Source of the DNA: Gymnorhina tibicen
Lineage: Eukaryota; Chordata; Aves; Passeriformes; Artamidae
Length of the DNA stretch: 64,000 bases
Assembly (NCBI GenBank): GCA_013399875.1
Contig: VXAZ01009320.1
Coordinates: 101,633 to 165,632 of the forward strand
Direction of reading: 5' to 3'
Shown: piece by piece, positions 28,101-43,100 of the stretch
Layout of the letters: each line of letters starts with the position of its first letter
How positions within the stretch are numbered: the first letter of the stretch is position 1
Program-made: the position numbers and the translations under genes
The notes under the pieces: generated by a model
Databases searched by the model: none
Seen by the model: only the letters and a program-made list of their open reading frames with translations
Told to the model about the DNA's origin: nothing

Positions 28101-31100
28101 CCAAAATCTAACTTCTCTTACTGTCAGGAGTACTACACAATCATCATGGTGATCAGCAAACATCTAAATTCTAAAAATAATCACAGAATCTGTTAATGAT
28201 ACTTTTTCAAAACTAAATATTTCTCCTGCCTTCCCCATAAGTCTAATTTCTTTTCTAATGAAATTGTGGACATGCACAGGAAGAATAGGGACAATCCAAA
28301 CCACGGTGAGAAAGTTCATAGCCCTATTTTCTACTTCTCTTTGGCAAATGCAAATGTAATTTTTTTTGTCACTTTGTGTACTATCTTCCTACCTTCCTCC
28401 ACTTTCTCTAGATCAACTGAATGAGTTGCATAGCTCAGTTTCTCCTTCTCCTCTTTCTCCTCCCTGCTTCTCTGAGGCTTTGTATTTGGCTAAGCTATAT
28501 AGCTATGGCTGAGGAAGGCATTCAAACCAATGATGGGATCTTTGTCACCTGAGGATTTAGGAGCAGACTGACAAGACAAATCTCTCCAAGGAATGATTCA
28601 GAAATAATTGAACCTGTCTTATAGCACAGCAACAGACTAGAGAATCCTTGAAATTTCTTCCAGATCAATTTTTTCTCAATCTACTCACACTGAACTACAT
28701 AGAAAGCTTATCTGAAAGCTGTTCTTAGGCACTATATATATATACCATAAATTAACCCTATTTTACAGGAAGTTTTGAGTGCACAAAAGATACTGGGCTG
28801 GGCAATAATCTAAATAACTGTACATTTTAAAAAAAAATTCTTTATGTCTAAGGTCAGATTTCCAGAAGTTATGCCAGCTGTTTTGTTTGCTACCGCACTG
28901 GCAGGGCATTTTGAATATTGAAATAAAAGGAAAAATGCTTGCTAGGACTTTTAAAAAAGCAACAATTTGGCTTGAGATACATTGTGTGCCTATATTTGTG
29001 TGTAGCATTGCTTGGGGATAGCCCTTTCTCTCTCTATTAAAACACTTCATTTTAATTATGTGTGCCTAGTTGTTTATACTGTTTAAGGATAAATTTTAAG
29101 GATGATTCATGCAATAAAGAGCAAAAAACAACAGGAAATCTAAAAGGAAGAAAAAAATTTTTTTTTCTAAGGACTGAGTGTTAGTGTAACCATCTTCCAG
29201 AGCATGTATGTTGTATAAAGACAGACTGGAAAGAGCACTCCAAAGTACTGTGTGTATTTACATTTCATGTTGCTAAATGAATGAATCTGATTATTCACTA
29301 ATCTTTTTCATCTCTAATTTTGACCAAAATTAATTTCTTGGCATCAGCAACATTGATTACAGGAGGTAGCAACATACACAAGCATTGTCCTTACGTATTT
29401 TGCCTTTACATCAGATACTAAGTACAGTATTATGACAAAAATGTATTCCTGAAATACTGCTTTTTCAGAAAGAGCTGAGAAAATAGCAGTCCCCTTGCAT
29501 ATGATGACCTTTTTCTTGCCTTCCCTTTTATTACTTTAACTCAAATGCAGAACTTTTAAAAATGATTAATATAATCTGTTCCTCTTTACTTTGATATGTA
29601 CAATATAACAAATAAAGCTCTAAAACAGGATGCTTTTCAGTAATTCATAATTAAATATGCAAATTCCACAGCTAAATTTGGACATGCAATTACATGACTA
29701 ATCACATTTCAGAAAGCCAGAAAATTGCAATTGCATGCTTAAATAGATGGCCAGGCCCCAAATCCACATGGGTGCTCTTGTTCTCTCATTTCAGAAAAGA
29801 CAGTTGCTTTGCTATTAAATGGCATCCACTGAAAATTAAATGTATTTGTACGGGCAATTTATGTGCCATCTTAGACACGTTTTTTTCTCTTTTATTTTAA
29901 CAGGAATTCAGTTTTGAAAACATACAGCCCACCAAATGTTAACCCTTCTTTCACTTTGTGCATTGCTGACTCTTGACTCTTGTTGCTGTAGACTGGCTGT
30001 GGACGGACCATATGGATCTGCAACCACAGACATCTTCCACTACCCAGTCAGCGTGTGCATTGCGGCAGGAATTGGAGTCACGCCATTTGCCTCTATTTTA
30101 AAATCCATTTGGTACAAATGCTGCAACCCTAACACAGTACTGGTGCTGCAGAAGGTAGGTGGGAAAGTTTATTGCTTCATTAAAGAGTTCAATAAGTGAG
30201 CCTACTTAGCCAGGGGAGAGAGGCAACTCAGAGCTAGAGGCTCACTTGAGTGCTTTAACTCACTGAGAAGCAGTCACTCCTTTTCCAGTTGCCTTAGGAA
30301 CTGTTGTGGGGTGAAGTCTCCTGAATTCACTGTGATTCCCTGGGAAAGAAGGTAGCCCTAGCTGCAGTGTTTTTAGTAAAAGTTGAAGAATCAGATTTCC
30401 AATAGCAACTGGAGATAACTGTGGAGTGTCTTTCATAGCTAGACAGATAATTAGAGAGCTACAAGAGAAACTTACCTCTTTCTTGCCAAAAATAAATCCT
30501 GCAATGTCATTTCAATCAGAAGTGAAGGGCAGCACTTGTTCTTTGTCCAACTTCAAGTTTCACGAGGGTCCTTTGGCAGCATGTCCTGGTCCAGAATGCT
30601 GCATTCAGCAACCATTTTCTGCTTTTCTCACATTGCAAAGTCAGGATATTAACCAGCATAGAAGGAATAAAAAAGGCATTTAAGCTCCAGATGAGATACA
30701 TATATCAAGATGCATATTACTCCCTCAAACCACTTTAATTATTTTGTTGAAAAAATATATTTGGGTCTATAAGGCAAAAATGGCACCAATTAAATTAATA
30801 TACTCTTGATTTTCTAACCTGTTATACACCTTCTGCTAATGCCATGTGAGGCAGCACTGGGGGAGTATGGGTGAAGTAGGGATAATAGGTGAAGTGGGAT
30901 GAGGGCAAGAAGGTAACAGAAGAAAATCAGCATTAAACATTCTCTTCTATATCCATCATGGCAAGTGGTAGCTTGTGGACCTTACAGGTTCTTTTAGCCC
31001 TTTTTCCAGTGTAAAAGCTGAATCAGGAAGTGTTCGACGTTTCGCATTTAAGGACAAATGTTGAAATTGCATTGGAGTGGACAGATCTCTGAAAGGGTCA

Positions 31101-34100
31101 ATACATATGGAGCTGATTGCAGGACCAAGGGGCTGATCTCTTTAAATGAAAGAGTGTTAAAACTGGCATCTTAATGACAAGCTGCCACTGAAAAAGCATC
31201 TGGGATTTTAGTAACTGAGGAGTTGAGGACAGGTTCAAATTGCCAGGGGGGATCTTTGAGGCAGAAAAAGCACTGAGGAGGGAGGGAAATAAAAATGGAA
31301 ATACATGCTATATGCGAAAAGAAGTGTATTTGCAAACACTACGATTGTACCAGGACGATCTTTCTCACTGGAAGGAGAGCTATGCATATGCATGTAAACT
31401 TTATGTATGTACATTATGTATATTCTACATGTATACAAGTAAAAGTGTTGTTATTATTGTCATTGCTGCTATCTTAAGGGGAAAAGAACAGAATTTAACT
31501 ATGCATCAACACTATACCTGAGGGTGTTCCTTCATAGCTTAGGGAGAATCTCGAGCAAGTGTACCCGAAAAGATAAATGCATCGTGCATTCTGCCATGGT
31601 TTTCTGCTAGAGAGTTCAGTTTTTCTGAATTCCTGTGTAATACAAAATTATCAGGATTTCTACTTGTCTTTTCCTTATATCTTGGCTTCCTTATTGGTGC
31701 AGTGGGAATAGTGATGTTTATTTTTCACAGGTGTATGAGGCTAAATTTCATCAGTGCTTGTAAAATATTTTGAAAGTGTGGATGAAAGGTCATGGGGAAG
31801 TTCACAGCATTACTTAAAAAAATTTAGCAGTCATCTCAGTGAGAGCAATTAATCTCAGGGTAGCTCCACATTTTTTTTTTCCATTGGTTAAAAGCTTCCA
31901 CTTGTGGTATAATTACAAATAATTTAATCTTCCTCAAAGTATTCAGCACTCTCTTTCTGCCATGATGAGTACCATAGAAATGTCTATTAAGGAAATAAAT
32001 AAGAGGTTTTTCTTTTTTTTAACAGCTTCATTTTGATTTGAGTACAGCTATCATTACGCTTATTGAACTAATATTTCTTAGTGTTGCCCACATATGGTTG
32101 AGATATAAATACTCATAGTTTCCATAATGTCTGCAGCTGTATAATTTAAAAAACCCAACAAATCAAAAGGACTATACATTTATCTAATTGATTCTTCACA
32201 ATTAAATAGCCTTAGAGCCCTCATTTCCCCATCATTTTTTTGCATGTACTGCTAGTCATGGCTGGAAAGTTTCTACTGGCTTTAGTTATGCATAATATGA
32301 TTTTTTTTTTCCTTCACATTAGTGGTCTCATTTTTCAGATCAATTGCTACTGAAATTGATAAAATTGTACTGATCCATCAGATTCTAGTGTTAGCAAATA
32401 TTTTCCCTACAAAAGACATAAGAAAGGTCCTACTGAGTACCACCAAATATCCATCAAGCTCAGCATCCTGTCTCCAACAGTGGCTCTCCATGAACACCTA
32501 GAGAAAAGTATACAGACCAGAAAAATCGTATGGTGACTGGTTTTTAGGGGACACTTTCTCACCACTGAGTGACTCGTAGCTCAGTAACGCCTTGATACAA
32601 GAGCTGTACCTCTGTCTTTAATATCCCTTTGCAGCTTTTTCTTCCATGAAGTAGTCTAATTGTTTTTTGAATCCGTGTAGACTTTAGACAACCATAACAT
32701 GTTGTGGCACTAAGTTCAGCTGCATACTGAGAGGAAAACAAAACTAGCCTCTTCCATTTGCTTTGAGACCGACTTCCCTGCCTGAGGTAAATCTCTGCCC
32801 CACTCCACAGCCTTCTACACAAAAATCTTGTCTTTAAGACCTAAAAATCTGGACTCTTTCTTCTGTCAAATGTAACCATCTTTCTGATCTTATCTGAGAA
32901 CAGTTAAAGCTTTTTGCTTCATATTTAGGAATATGGATTTGAACCTTGTCATGCATTTATGGGAAAGGTCATTTTCTGCCAGCCTAACTCCAAGTCAGTG
33001 GTTCCTATAGGCTGCCAAACCTCCACCTCCCACACGCGCCAGGCTGCAGGCACTGCTGTGCCTTACCTGGAGTGGCTCCCTGGAGTGGCTCCCTGAATTA
33101 ATTACACTGGGGAAGATCTCTGATTTTGTTTTGTATGCTACAGCCCACAGGTAATGTAGTACACTCAAGAGCAGCAAGGACTGGATGCATGCAGGGAGGT
33201 GCCCAGCTGCAGGTGTAAGAGGTTTTTGCAGGGATATTCATGCCTAAGATGGAGCACCAAGAGTCAGGGATGAGGGGTGTCCTCCTTGAACACCCCTTTA
33301 GTGAAAAGCTGGTTTGCCCAGCACTGCAGCTCCTGCTCTGCCTTCAGGGAGCAGGGAGAAACAGACGGATGCTTATCAACAAATAATTATTAATGACTTT
33401 CCTCATGATGGAAGCTGATTTACCAGAATGTTCTTTCACGTTACAGGAAAGAGGTAACACAACTCTTGCTCTTGTCTGTTGTACAAAATTCAGGATGTGG
33501 GAAACTGAAGGATAAATATCCATGAATTGCAAGGGAGAAGAGCATTACAGAAATAAGCTACTACTCAAACCCCTGCATCACAGATCTGATTAATAGCAAT
33601 ACTGCATCTAACTCAATCTGCAAAAAGAGCACTTGGAAAATTTAAGACAGTTTACTTGGGCAAGCCATCAAGCTGATGAATAAAATTGATGGCAGTAGGG
33701 TGGGTGGAGACTAATGAAACATAAATCCAAAGCAGATTTTTAAGAGTCCTAAATAATTGCAGTCAGTTAATATTATGAGGCTTACAAGAAAAAAACAGGA
33801 TTCAGAATAATTTTTAATTATAGAAATGCACTGGTGCTGCTTTATTCTACTGTTTTAATAAGGATTAATTTTTTGGTTCATTTATTGTATTTTAATTGTA
33901 CATGTAATATGTTGTGCTATGCTATGGGCAGTCAGTGTAAAGAAAGGAAGTCTTCTTTGTAAACACAATTTATTTTAACATATTAGACTAGAAGTCCTCT
34001 TTGATATAAGGGGAACTAATTCCTTTTACCCATAGGCCATCCTTCTTCACTATCTCTTTTCTTTCTAAGATTATAATCACAGCCAAAAATACTTTGTATA

Positions 34101-37100
34101 ATGACAGTCTTTCTTCACCACCAAATGCTCGCCACCTCTAACGTGAAAATAAGAGGCTATTCAATGGGTGCTGCAGGATGAGCTTAAGGAATTTCTGCAG
34201 CTTCAGAAAGCTGCATCCTTTCCTAAGAGGACTGTGCCAGAGGTGGCTTGACCCAGCCGGTTGGACTGGCTGTTACTGTGACAGCCAGGCCCGCAGACAG
34301 CTAAAAGCACTCCTTCAAGATCCACAGTCTGATGTTCTGGAAACCAGTTCCCCAAGTTGAAGACCATATTGTCTCAACTCATTGGCTAGCTTTTTCTTCC
34401 TCCTTCCCTATATGTGCTTATCTCCCAGTCCTGCCCACATGCTCCCAGTTGCTACCCCATGAACAATTCTTTATTCGTTTAGAAGTACATATCTCCTCTC
34501 CACACACATGTACTAAATATACATTTCCATAAAATGAACTGCTGAAAAAACTTGAGAAATAAGATGATCAAGTAGAGTCTGGGGGAAGAAATTTCTCACT
34601 ACAAATCAACAGCTATGGTGTGATACAGACTGACAGCACTCAGTGGGCTGATTTTCGAGGTGCTGAGGATATAGAACAAGTGGGGACTTTAGGACTCAGA
34701 GACAAAAAAGCTACATAAAGGTTAAGGCTATAAATCTTACCTAGTTTTGGTAATTTAAAATAATGCTCTTGTTGGCCACAAATATGAAATTCTATAAAGT
34801 CAGTAGGCTTGCTTTTTCCTCATAACCTATGCCAGTGTAAATCAGAAGCAACCCCCCTCCATAAAGCAATGAGGTCATATTTAAGGCAAAATATTGATAC
34901 AGAAGGGGAAAAAGCAAACAGCCAAAATGGTTAGTACTAAAGTTCTACAGACAGTCTTATTCCTGGGCTGTAAAAATACCCTACTTAACCCTGAATGCCT
35001 TATCTCTGTTTCTGGGATCATACATCATTTATATTTCTTACATAAACCACAGATGGTGCCTTACAGTACACTCAGATCTAGGAAGCATCTCAAATTACTG
35101 TTAGTGTCTTTCACCAAATCTCCACTGAAGCATGGTATTACCACATTTTTCTCCCACCACCTTACCAGAAGTCTGACAACCTAGTATATTAAATCTTCGG
35201 GAAATCTCTTTATAGCTTTCTGGTTTCTTTCTCTGGTTTTTCACTTCAGAAGTGTCCAATACGCATTTTTGCCTCATTGATCCTGTGGAAAAGGGCTACA
35301 ATTTCCAAAACATCAGAGTCACCACAATGATTGCCTTGGGGACATACCTTGCAGATCACCTTTGAGATTGCAGTACAACAAAAGACAGAGGGGCTGGTGA
35401 GCAGAGAAGGAGATGGGTTGGAGGAAGCTAAGGGATTTTGCAACAAAATAAAAATCACAGTCACAAGAAATTAAGTTCCAATCATCCAGTTTTTATAAGC
35501 TTATACATTGTCTTTCATGCCGTTCCTTTTACATCTGAAACTGTGTATTTTTAGACTTCCTCCATGTTTGTGAATTACTCCTTTGGATAAATTATGAAAA
35601 TACACAGCCTGCGGAGGCCCATTCAAGGTTTGGCACCATCTGGTCAAAAATAATGGTGGAGTGTGTGGCAAGAGCTACAGAATTCGAGTAATAAGAATTG
35701 CAATCAGATTTGTCTTGTAAAAGATTGTGCTTCACACTGCCATCAGGGTATTGCCTGGGCATACAGCCTGGGAATTTCAGACGTTCATCCTCTAGGTAGT
35801 ACAGGAACTCACAGCTGAGTCATCTCTACATCTGGATTGGCTTCATACAAGGCACTGAGCTGAAACCAGGGGATGGACTGGTCCCAGTCCTCTACACAGC
35901 ATAGCATTGCTAGAGGAGACTTCCAATTGGGAAATCATGACTGTGCTGAAGACTCCCTGAGGTAATTCCTGATGGGCCTAGGGGGCCCTGAGTCTCAGTG
36001 CATTGATGAGATCCTGACAAGGGAATCTCATCAGTCCTGAGGCAGCTCCTGTTGCAAAATTTATTAACTTGTACACAGACAAGACATTTGCAAACAGTCA
36101 TCAGAAACCACTCCTGCAGAAGTGGTCATATAGCACAGCCTTCTAGAAAGAGCTAATCAGTTAGAGGATGCTTTATATGCAGGTAAGACAACAGATCGCA
36201 ATAGATCATGCACATGCAGGAGTGGTCACAATGATCCCTTGGCCAGCTGGCTATAAAAACTGTGCAGAAAAAGGTTCTTGCAGACTCCCACTGTTCCAGC
36301 TGAAGATGCCAGAGGAAGGACTCTTGAAATAGAAACTCATCATCATATGGACAATGACTAACCATCTTGTTTGAAAGATTTTTTTCCTATGCAAGCCTTA
36401 CCTTATGCCAAGATATTAATAAATTAGCTTCTTTCTTTAAAAAAAACCCAAAACTCTGCTGTATTTTTGATTTACTGCAGTAGAGTAGGAAAAATAAGCC
36501 ATAGGAACGATTAAAGGATGCCTCTCAGTGACAGATCCCAGGAACGTTTGGTTTGCCATAGACACAATTACAGGATGACTTGATCCCAGCCTCTAATTTC
36601 TACCTGCAGAACAAAACTTTGATAACAGGCTCTCCAACCCAATAGACAACAAACAAAAAAAGATGAAAAGGGAAACTAGTGAAATCTGGATGAGAGAAAC
36701 GGTGTCAATTTTTGATAGAGAGGAGTGTTTCAAACAATAGAAAACCGATCATGGGATGGCGGTCCATTTTACCCCTTTGGCAATCATAAATTTAGTTTCA
36801 GGTTTCTCTAGGAACTAGATGCTCCAATTTAAACATGGAATACATTTTTAAAAAAGGGGAATAGGGCCATTCTCTCACCTGTTTTATACAGGGTATACGA
36901 CTTGAAGGGCATAACTATCTTTTGGCAACATCAACAGTTAACCTGTGGCATAAGGTCTTGAGAAACAAGGAATTCCTTGCATCAATGCTGAATGAAACTG
37001 AAATTAAAGAAATCCAAAATTTCAAATAATCATCAAGTTATTTGCAAGAAATGAAGGGCTAGGTATTGCTAGTCAAAGCTGAGATGCACTGGCAGGGGTA

Positions 37101-40100
37101 TATGGGAAGCTTGTCCATTGCCTATTTTCACTAGCACATTAATATATTCACTCATTGTTTAGGATGAAAATAAAATTTTTAAATCATAAAAATTAAGTGT
37201 AATTATGTTTACAATAAATTTAGAGCGGAGAAGAGTCACACACTATATGGTTAATGAGTTGAGCCAGTAATTCGGAAGTTTTATTGAAAGTTCGCTTCTT
37301 GTTAAATCTCTTTACTTTATTTGACAGGTTTATTTTTACTGGATTTGTCGAGACCCATCAGCATTTGAGTGGTTTGCTGATCTTCTGTTCCATTTGGAAA
37401 CAAAAATGGCTGAAAAATGGAAAAATGATTTTCTAAGCTATCATATATTTCTTACTGGCTGGGATGAAAGTCAGGTAATAATGAAACTGTTACAAGTCCG
37501 AGTTAATGTACCTTGCTTTTCCAGTATGGTAACATATGGAACCAGAACAGCTGAATAAATGATGGATGAAGCAGAGAGACAACTGTAAATACGAAGACAC
37601 TAAGACGTCTGTTTGCATCTCACATTTAGGAAAACAGGAATGGAGAAATCAAGCCAGTGATTCTTCCAGTCCTACATCTTGCCTTGGGCTAAGATGGTTA
37701 TCAGGTGTCTCACAGAAAAGTTCGTAGGGCTTTCAGGAGCTCGTCAAGGGACATTTTGGCTATGTCTTAGGAACAGTCTTTCATTAGATTCTGGCATTTT
37801 TGTACTGAAACGTGAAAGGCTGTCTAAAAAGTGTTGGTTTCATTTACTCTTATTATTTACTATAACTTCTGTTGTTCACATCCATATATATATATCCAGT
37901 GCATTTTTGAAAACTGCTGTACTTGGAACATTTTGGCAACCAACTTCATAGTCTAATTCATGTTGTTTGAAAAGACATTTCCTCTGATTGACTTTAAACT
38001 TGCCATCTCATAATTTCATTGGATCGTACCACCTCAGGCACTTCATTCTTAGACTGGGTCAATATTATTCAACTTCTTTAGTCTTTACCTAAACACAAAT
38101 GTGTTGATTTTCTCTCTCTCTTTCCTTTTTAATGGATCACAGTAGACCATGCAGTGATAAGCTAGGCACCTGCCAGAAAAACTCTCACAGGAAAGTCTTT
38201 GCTCTACTGTTTTATTTCCTGCTGTCTCTATTGAATGAAGGACTGTCTAGTAGAGATGAAAAAAATACAGATTTTATACAGCTTTTCCTTTTCTGCCTCT
38301 GCTGATATAAAAACCCCATTGTTTCTTTCTGCTTTCCTTAGAGTTTCTGACAAGTAATGAGGTATGTTCATAAAGCTGTATTCAGAAAAATCTACTCCCA
38401 CTGTGAAGTATATGGCAGTTATAGAAGCTACTGCTCTGCATTAGCAGTATCACAGGGTATTACCTAAACCCTGCCATTAAAGAAGCTATTGGGGAACCTA
38501 ACTAAACACAAAGTTGCCCTCATCTTTCAATTATCACCTCACTTCCTTCTTGGGCAAACATCAGGCCAGAAGTCAGGTAGGGTGACAACTGCTCCTGCTG
38601 GGGCATCTGTCTCTCTTTGCTTGTGTGCCCTGCACTTTTCTGAAGGGCCTCGTTCTTCTCTTCAACCCCATCATCTATCTCCATTCCTGTCAGAGGAATA
38701 GTCTTCAGTGGCTTTTTCTCCTACTCTGACCTGGACACTGTGCTCAGTAACAGCCTCATCTTCTTCAGATACCCACAAAACTCCCTCATCTTACAGGACT
38801 TATTTTTAGTAAATTCTTGTTCATCACTCCTCAAAATCTGAGTTTCAGCACCAGTAATATTTGAGTGATATTTTACTTCTCCCCTAGCAAAAAAACCCCC
38901 AACATTCTCTGCTTTCTCTCCCTGTCTCACCATATAGATGACTAGTAGTCAAGTGAAGGTGAACCCAAGGAGGATGGGCATTTTTCACCTTCTAGTACAC
39001 CCTCCTTTACTGACACGTGTCTCCTCCTCAGACATGTTTGTTCAGTGGTTTGAGTTCTTTGCAGACTCCATGTTGGCAACAGATGGTCAAGCAGATAAGG
39101 CACATGGTCTGCCTCTGCTTGGACAAGCACTGGTATTTCAGCCTGTTGCTCCCTGCAATATCCCCGAGTCTCCCAGGCAATTTTAACATTGTGAGCTATT
39201 GCAAAGGCTAATACCAAAAATTCTGGGAAACTTCCACCCCCTGAGAACAGCCCATCTTACCAATGGGACAATTTTGCTGCAAACAATTCAAAAATTCTGC
39301 TGTTTTCTACCTCCCACTCTCACCAAACACTTTAAGTTCTTTCTTAGACTATTCCACTATTCCAAGTCCTTCAAGACAGTGGCTCAAACTAACAAGAACC
39401 AGTTTTTAGAAACATGACCTCTTGTGACAACTTTGCTTGACAAGAATAATTGTGTTGGTAAGGAACATGGAAGACTCATTAGAAGAAGAAATATACAGTA
39501 TTCCCAGGAAATTGATCTAAATTTCACCAATGACTTCTGCAGAAGATTATAATGACGCTTAGTTCATGATAGGGCCTGGACTAAATGCAAAGCCCATTTT
39601 TATATTTACTTTCCTCTGGTAATTTCTTGATAGTGACAGCAATGATGATAGTCTGTAATGGAAACAAGCATATTACTCCTACACAATGGCAGTACAATTA
39701 GCAGTGACAGTGGTTTTTGTTTGTAAATGCACCTGGGAAGTACTCAACATGGTAAAGGGTGTAGTATAGGAGATGAAGGACAGTAAACGCCCATGAAAAT
39801 CAGGATTTTTTTTCCTGGCACCTGGGAGCTGTGCAGCTCACTTGGTTCATTGCTTCACCTGAGGTGATCCACTTTCTGCACCTGCCTCCACCTGAGGAGA
39901 AAAGTCAAAACATTAAGGGTTTTACAAAGAATCACAGAATAGTTAGGGATGGAAGAGATCTCTGGAGATCCTCCAGTCCAACCCCCCTGCCAAGGCAGGC
40001 TCACCTGGAGCAGGTTACACAGGGAATTGTCCAGGAGGGTTTTGAATATCTCCAGAGAGAGACCCCATGACCTCCCTGGGCAGCCTGTTCCAGTACTCTG

Positions 40101-43100
40101 CTGCCCTCAGTGTAAAGAAGTTCTTTGTCATGTTGAGATGAAACTCCTTGAGTTTTAGTTTATGGCCATTGCTCCTCATCCTGCCACTGGAAACTACCAA
40201 AAATAGTCTGGCACCATCCTCCTGACAGCTGTCTTTGAGATATTTACATGCATTAATGAGATCCCCTCTCAGTCTTCTCTTCCCTAGACTAAACAGGCCT
40301 AGCTCCCAGTCTCTCCTCATAAGAGAGATGCTCCAGACCCCTCATCATCTGTATGGTTCTCTGCTGGATCCCTGTTTTTACCCCTGCTGAACTGGTATAT
40401 CCACTGTCTTTTCCATCAGCACCGGAATGCTCTGGACTTGGGTCTTAGGTACTTTTGGAAATGCTTTTTACAATTCTAGTAATACTGTAAAATCTCAAAT
40501 TCTCCTCTCCTCTCCTCTCCTCTCCTCTCCTCTNNNNNNNNNNNNNCCTCTCCTCTCCTCCCTTCTCCTCTCCTCCCTTCTCTTCTCCTCCCTTCCCTTT
40601 CCCTCCTCTCCTCCCTTCCCTTTCCCTCCTCTCCCATCCCATCCTCTCCACTCCCTTCCCCACCATTTGATAATTGCACAGTTTCCTTTCCCTCATTCCA
40701 TCTTTCCCAGCAAAGCAGCATTATTGCTTTTGCCTCTTACTTGGAATATATGTTGTTGCCTCTAAAATTATTATCTTGTAAATTTGCCTTTAGGCTACTC
40801 ACATAGCCCTACATTGTGATGACAAGATGGATGTAATTACTGGTTTGAGACAGAAAACCTGTTACGGAAGGCCAAACTGGGACAATGAGTTCAAGCAACT
40901 AGCTGAAAACCATCCTAGGTAAGCCAGGCTGGTTTCTAACCTTGTTAGGTAACTCTTCTCTCAGCATAAACAGTGGGAGGAGGGGAGAGCAAAAACCTTT
41001 CTAAACGACCCTTTTAAAATAATTTCTTCTTTTTTGCTGTGTGGAAAGAAGATTTATGCTTAATGAAGCTTTTAATGAAGAAATCTCGGAAAGAGAATGC
41101 CAATAAAATCTAATTTTTGGACAAGAAAATCTAATATTTAGAAGTATTTCAATATCCTGGCCTTTGTCCAGATATAATTGAAACACACAATCCAATTACT
41201 GTTCTGCACAAAGGACAAAGTAGCATTAATTTCCCTTGAAGATGGTTATTAAAGAGATAAACTGTGATTTTTTTTCTTATGATGTCAAGGATATGTTTGT
41301 TCCCCTAACATATTTGGCTGCTCTTGCAAGACTATGCTGTTCTGTTATTAGTTCATCTCTGCTGGCAAAGACAGTTCATTTGAACTTGGTGGATTTGCTA
41401 GTGGTCTGAGAAAGGCTTCTTTGTTCCTGAAAGCCTTTGAAGCAAGAATCTGAAATATTTTGTGTTCAGCAGTAGAAAATTCCAGAATCTTTGTGACTTT
41501 GTGATTTCCAAACATTTACCTGTTAATGCAAAATAAAGGCTTGCACTTGGGAGACAGAGATACGAAAAGAAAAAGGAGAAAACTTTTTTTAAAAGATGAA
41601 AAAGACCCAAGAAAAAGCTGAAAGGGAGGAGATCAAAGAGAATACAGTAAGCTACAAGAATACCATAAAATTGCAAAAATAACAGTAATAGAGAATTCAC
41701 TTGATGGAGGTCAAAATAAATACAATCAGGAAATATGAAAGATTAAAAGCATAAAAAGGCCAAGAAATAGAAAATATGACTTTTGAAAGACCTTTCATAG
41801 GGACTCTGCTATATAAACAGAGCTTTTAAAGTTATAGTTGAAACATTAGTTTTTGTTAGTTTCTTTTGTTAAGTACAGATGAGATAAAAATGTTTTTCTG
41901 CTGTTTAAGGGGGAGATGGGAATTAGCTTTCTATACTGGATCTTTAGGTAGTTCTGTAGAAAGCCAGTCCTAAACTGACAGAAATTTTTTTTCCTGAACC
42001 TAGATGCCCAGGTTTATGGTCAATTTTGAACCTTTTAAAGGAAACCTTGCATGAAATACAGATTCCTTATGAGAAAAGAATACCCTATTTTTTCTTGTTC
42101 TGAGTTACAGAAGATTCAAGAGTCAAACTGAAGAGTTTCTATTGTGTAATGAAACAATCAGCTTTTAGGAACTGACTAAATTTTGGGTCCCTGCACCTGG
42201 GTTGACAGAGTTCCCCTCAGCTGCAACAGTGTCTTTTAGCGGATTAGCTGGAATATACCACTCCAGGTTAAACCTGGTGCAACTGAGCACCAGAGCAATA
42301 TGGGCACGACTTCTGGGGGCTATGGCTTGGGCACCAAAATCATATCCACAGCCCCTTCCTTACAGGAGCAAACTTTTTTAAACTCATGCTAACACTTGTC
42401 ACTTCCTCTGCATTTATGCAGATCGAACTTTCCCCAGCAGCACAGCACCTGTGAATCTGTGTCTGCATATATGTTTTAAAACAGTATGTGTAGTGTACTT
42501 GGAGGCAAACCCTTAAGGCAGTTTCTAGCAGGCAACCAGGTTACCAGCTCCCTGTAATGCTTGTGCACATACGAACACAATTGTTTGTTACATTTGTCAT
42601 GTTCTTATTTTATAGGAAGTACCTATTTACAAAATTGTTATTAAATCAGCCATTTTAAAATTGAATGTAGGCAGAAAACTGTTAGATGTGGTGGGGGGGA
42701 GGAGAAGAAAACTCAGAAGTAACGGAGCATTTTGTATATATTTTAGGAAAAAAATCAGCTGGAGAAAAAGTACTTAAAATTTTCAGTGCAAGCAGTATGT
42801 TTGCCTCTCTGATTGAGAAAGATATGAAGATCAAAACCAAAGAGCTACCATTTAAAACAGTTTGTGACCTCTAATACAGCAATCCTAATAAATAATGAAT
42901 TGACATAATAAACATGAAAGTATTAAAATTATACTCTAATACAGCAACACAAAATATACAGCAGGCAGCACAAAGTATACGGTAACACAAGATTCTTCAA
43001 ATGTATTTCTCAAAAGCCATTTGAAAAGATGCAAACCTGGAGGCAGCCAAAAGGTACAATGTATCCATTTAGCCTGCTACTCTCATGTTTTTTGTTGTTA

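Larger units (their letters stand above)
37475..40793. other. NOX3 intron 11
   Basis: 3319 nt. It contains a CR1 fragment at 39928-40375 and a CT-rich microsatellite with a sequence gap at about 40498-40660. Nothing else was recognised. Confidence 0.85.

Noticed and set aside
40015..40320. 101-codon open frame on - strand
   Set aside because: It lies within a CR1 3' fragment; the frame is repeat sequence.
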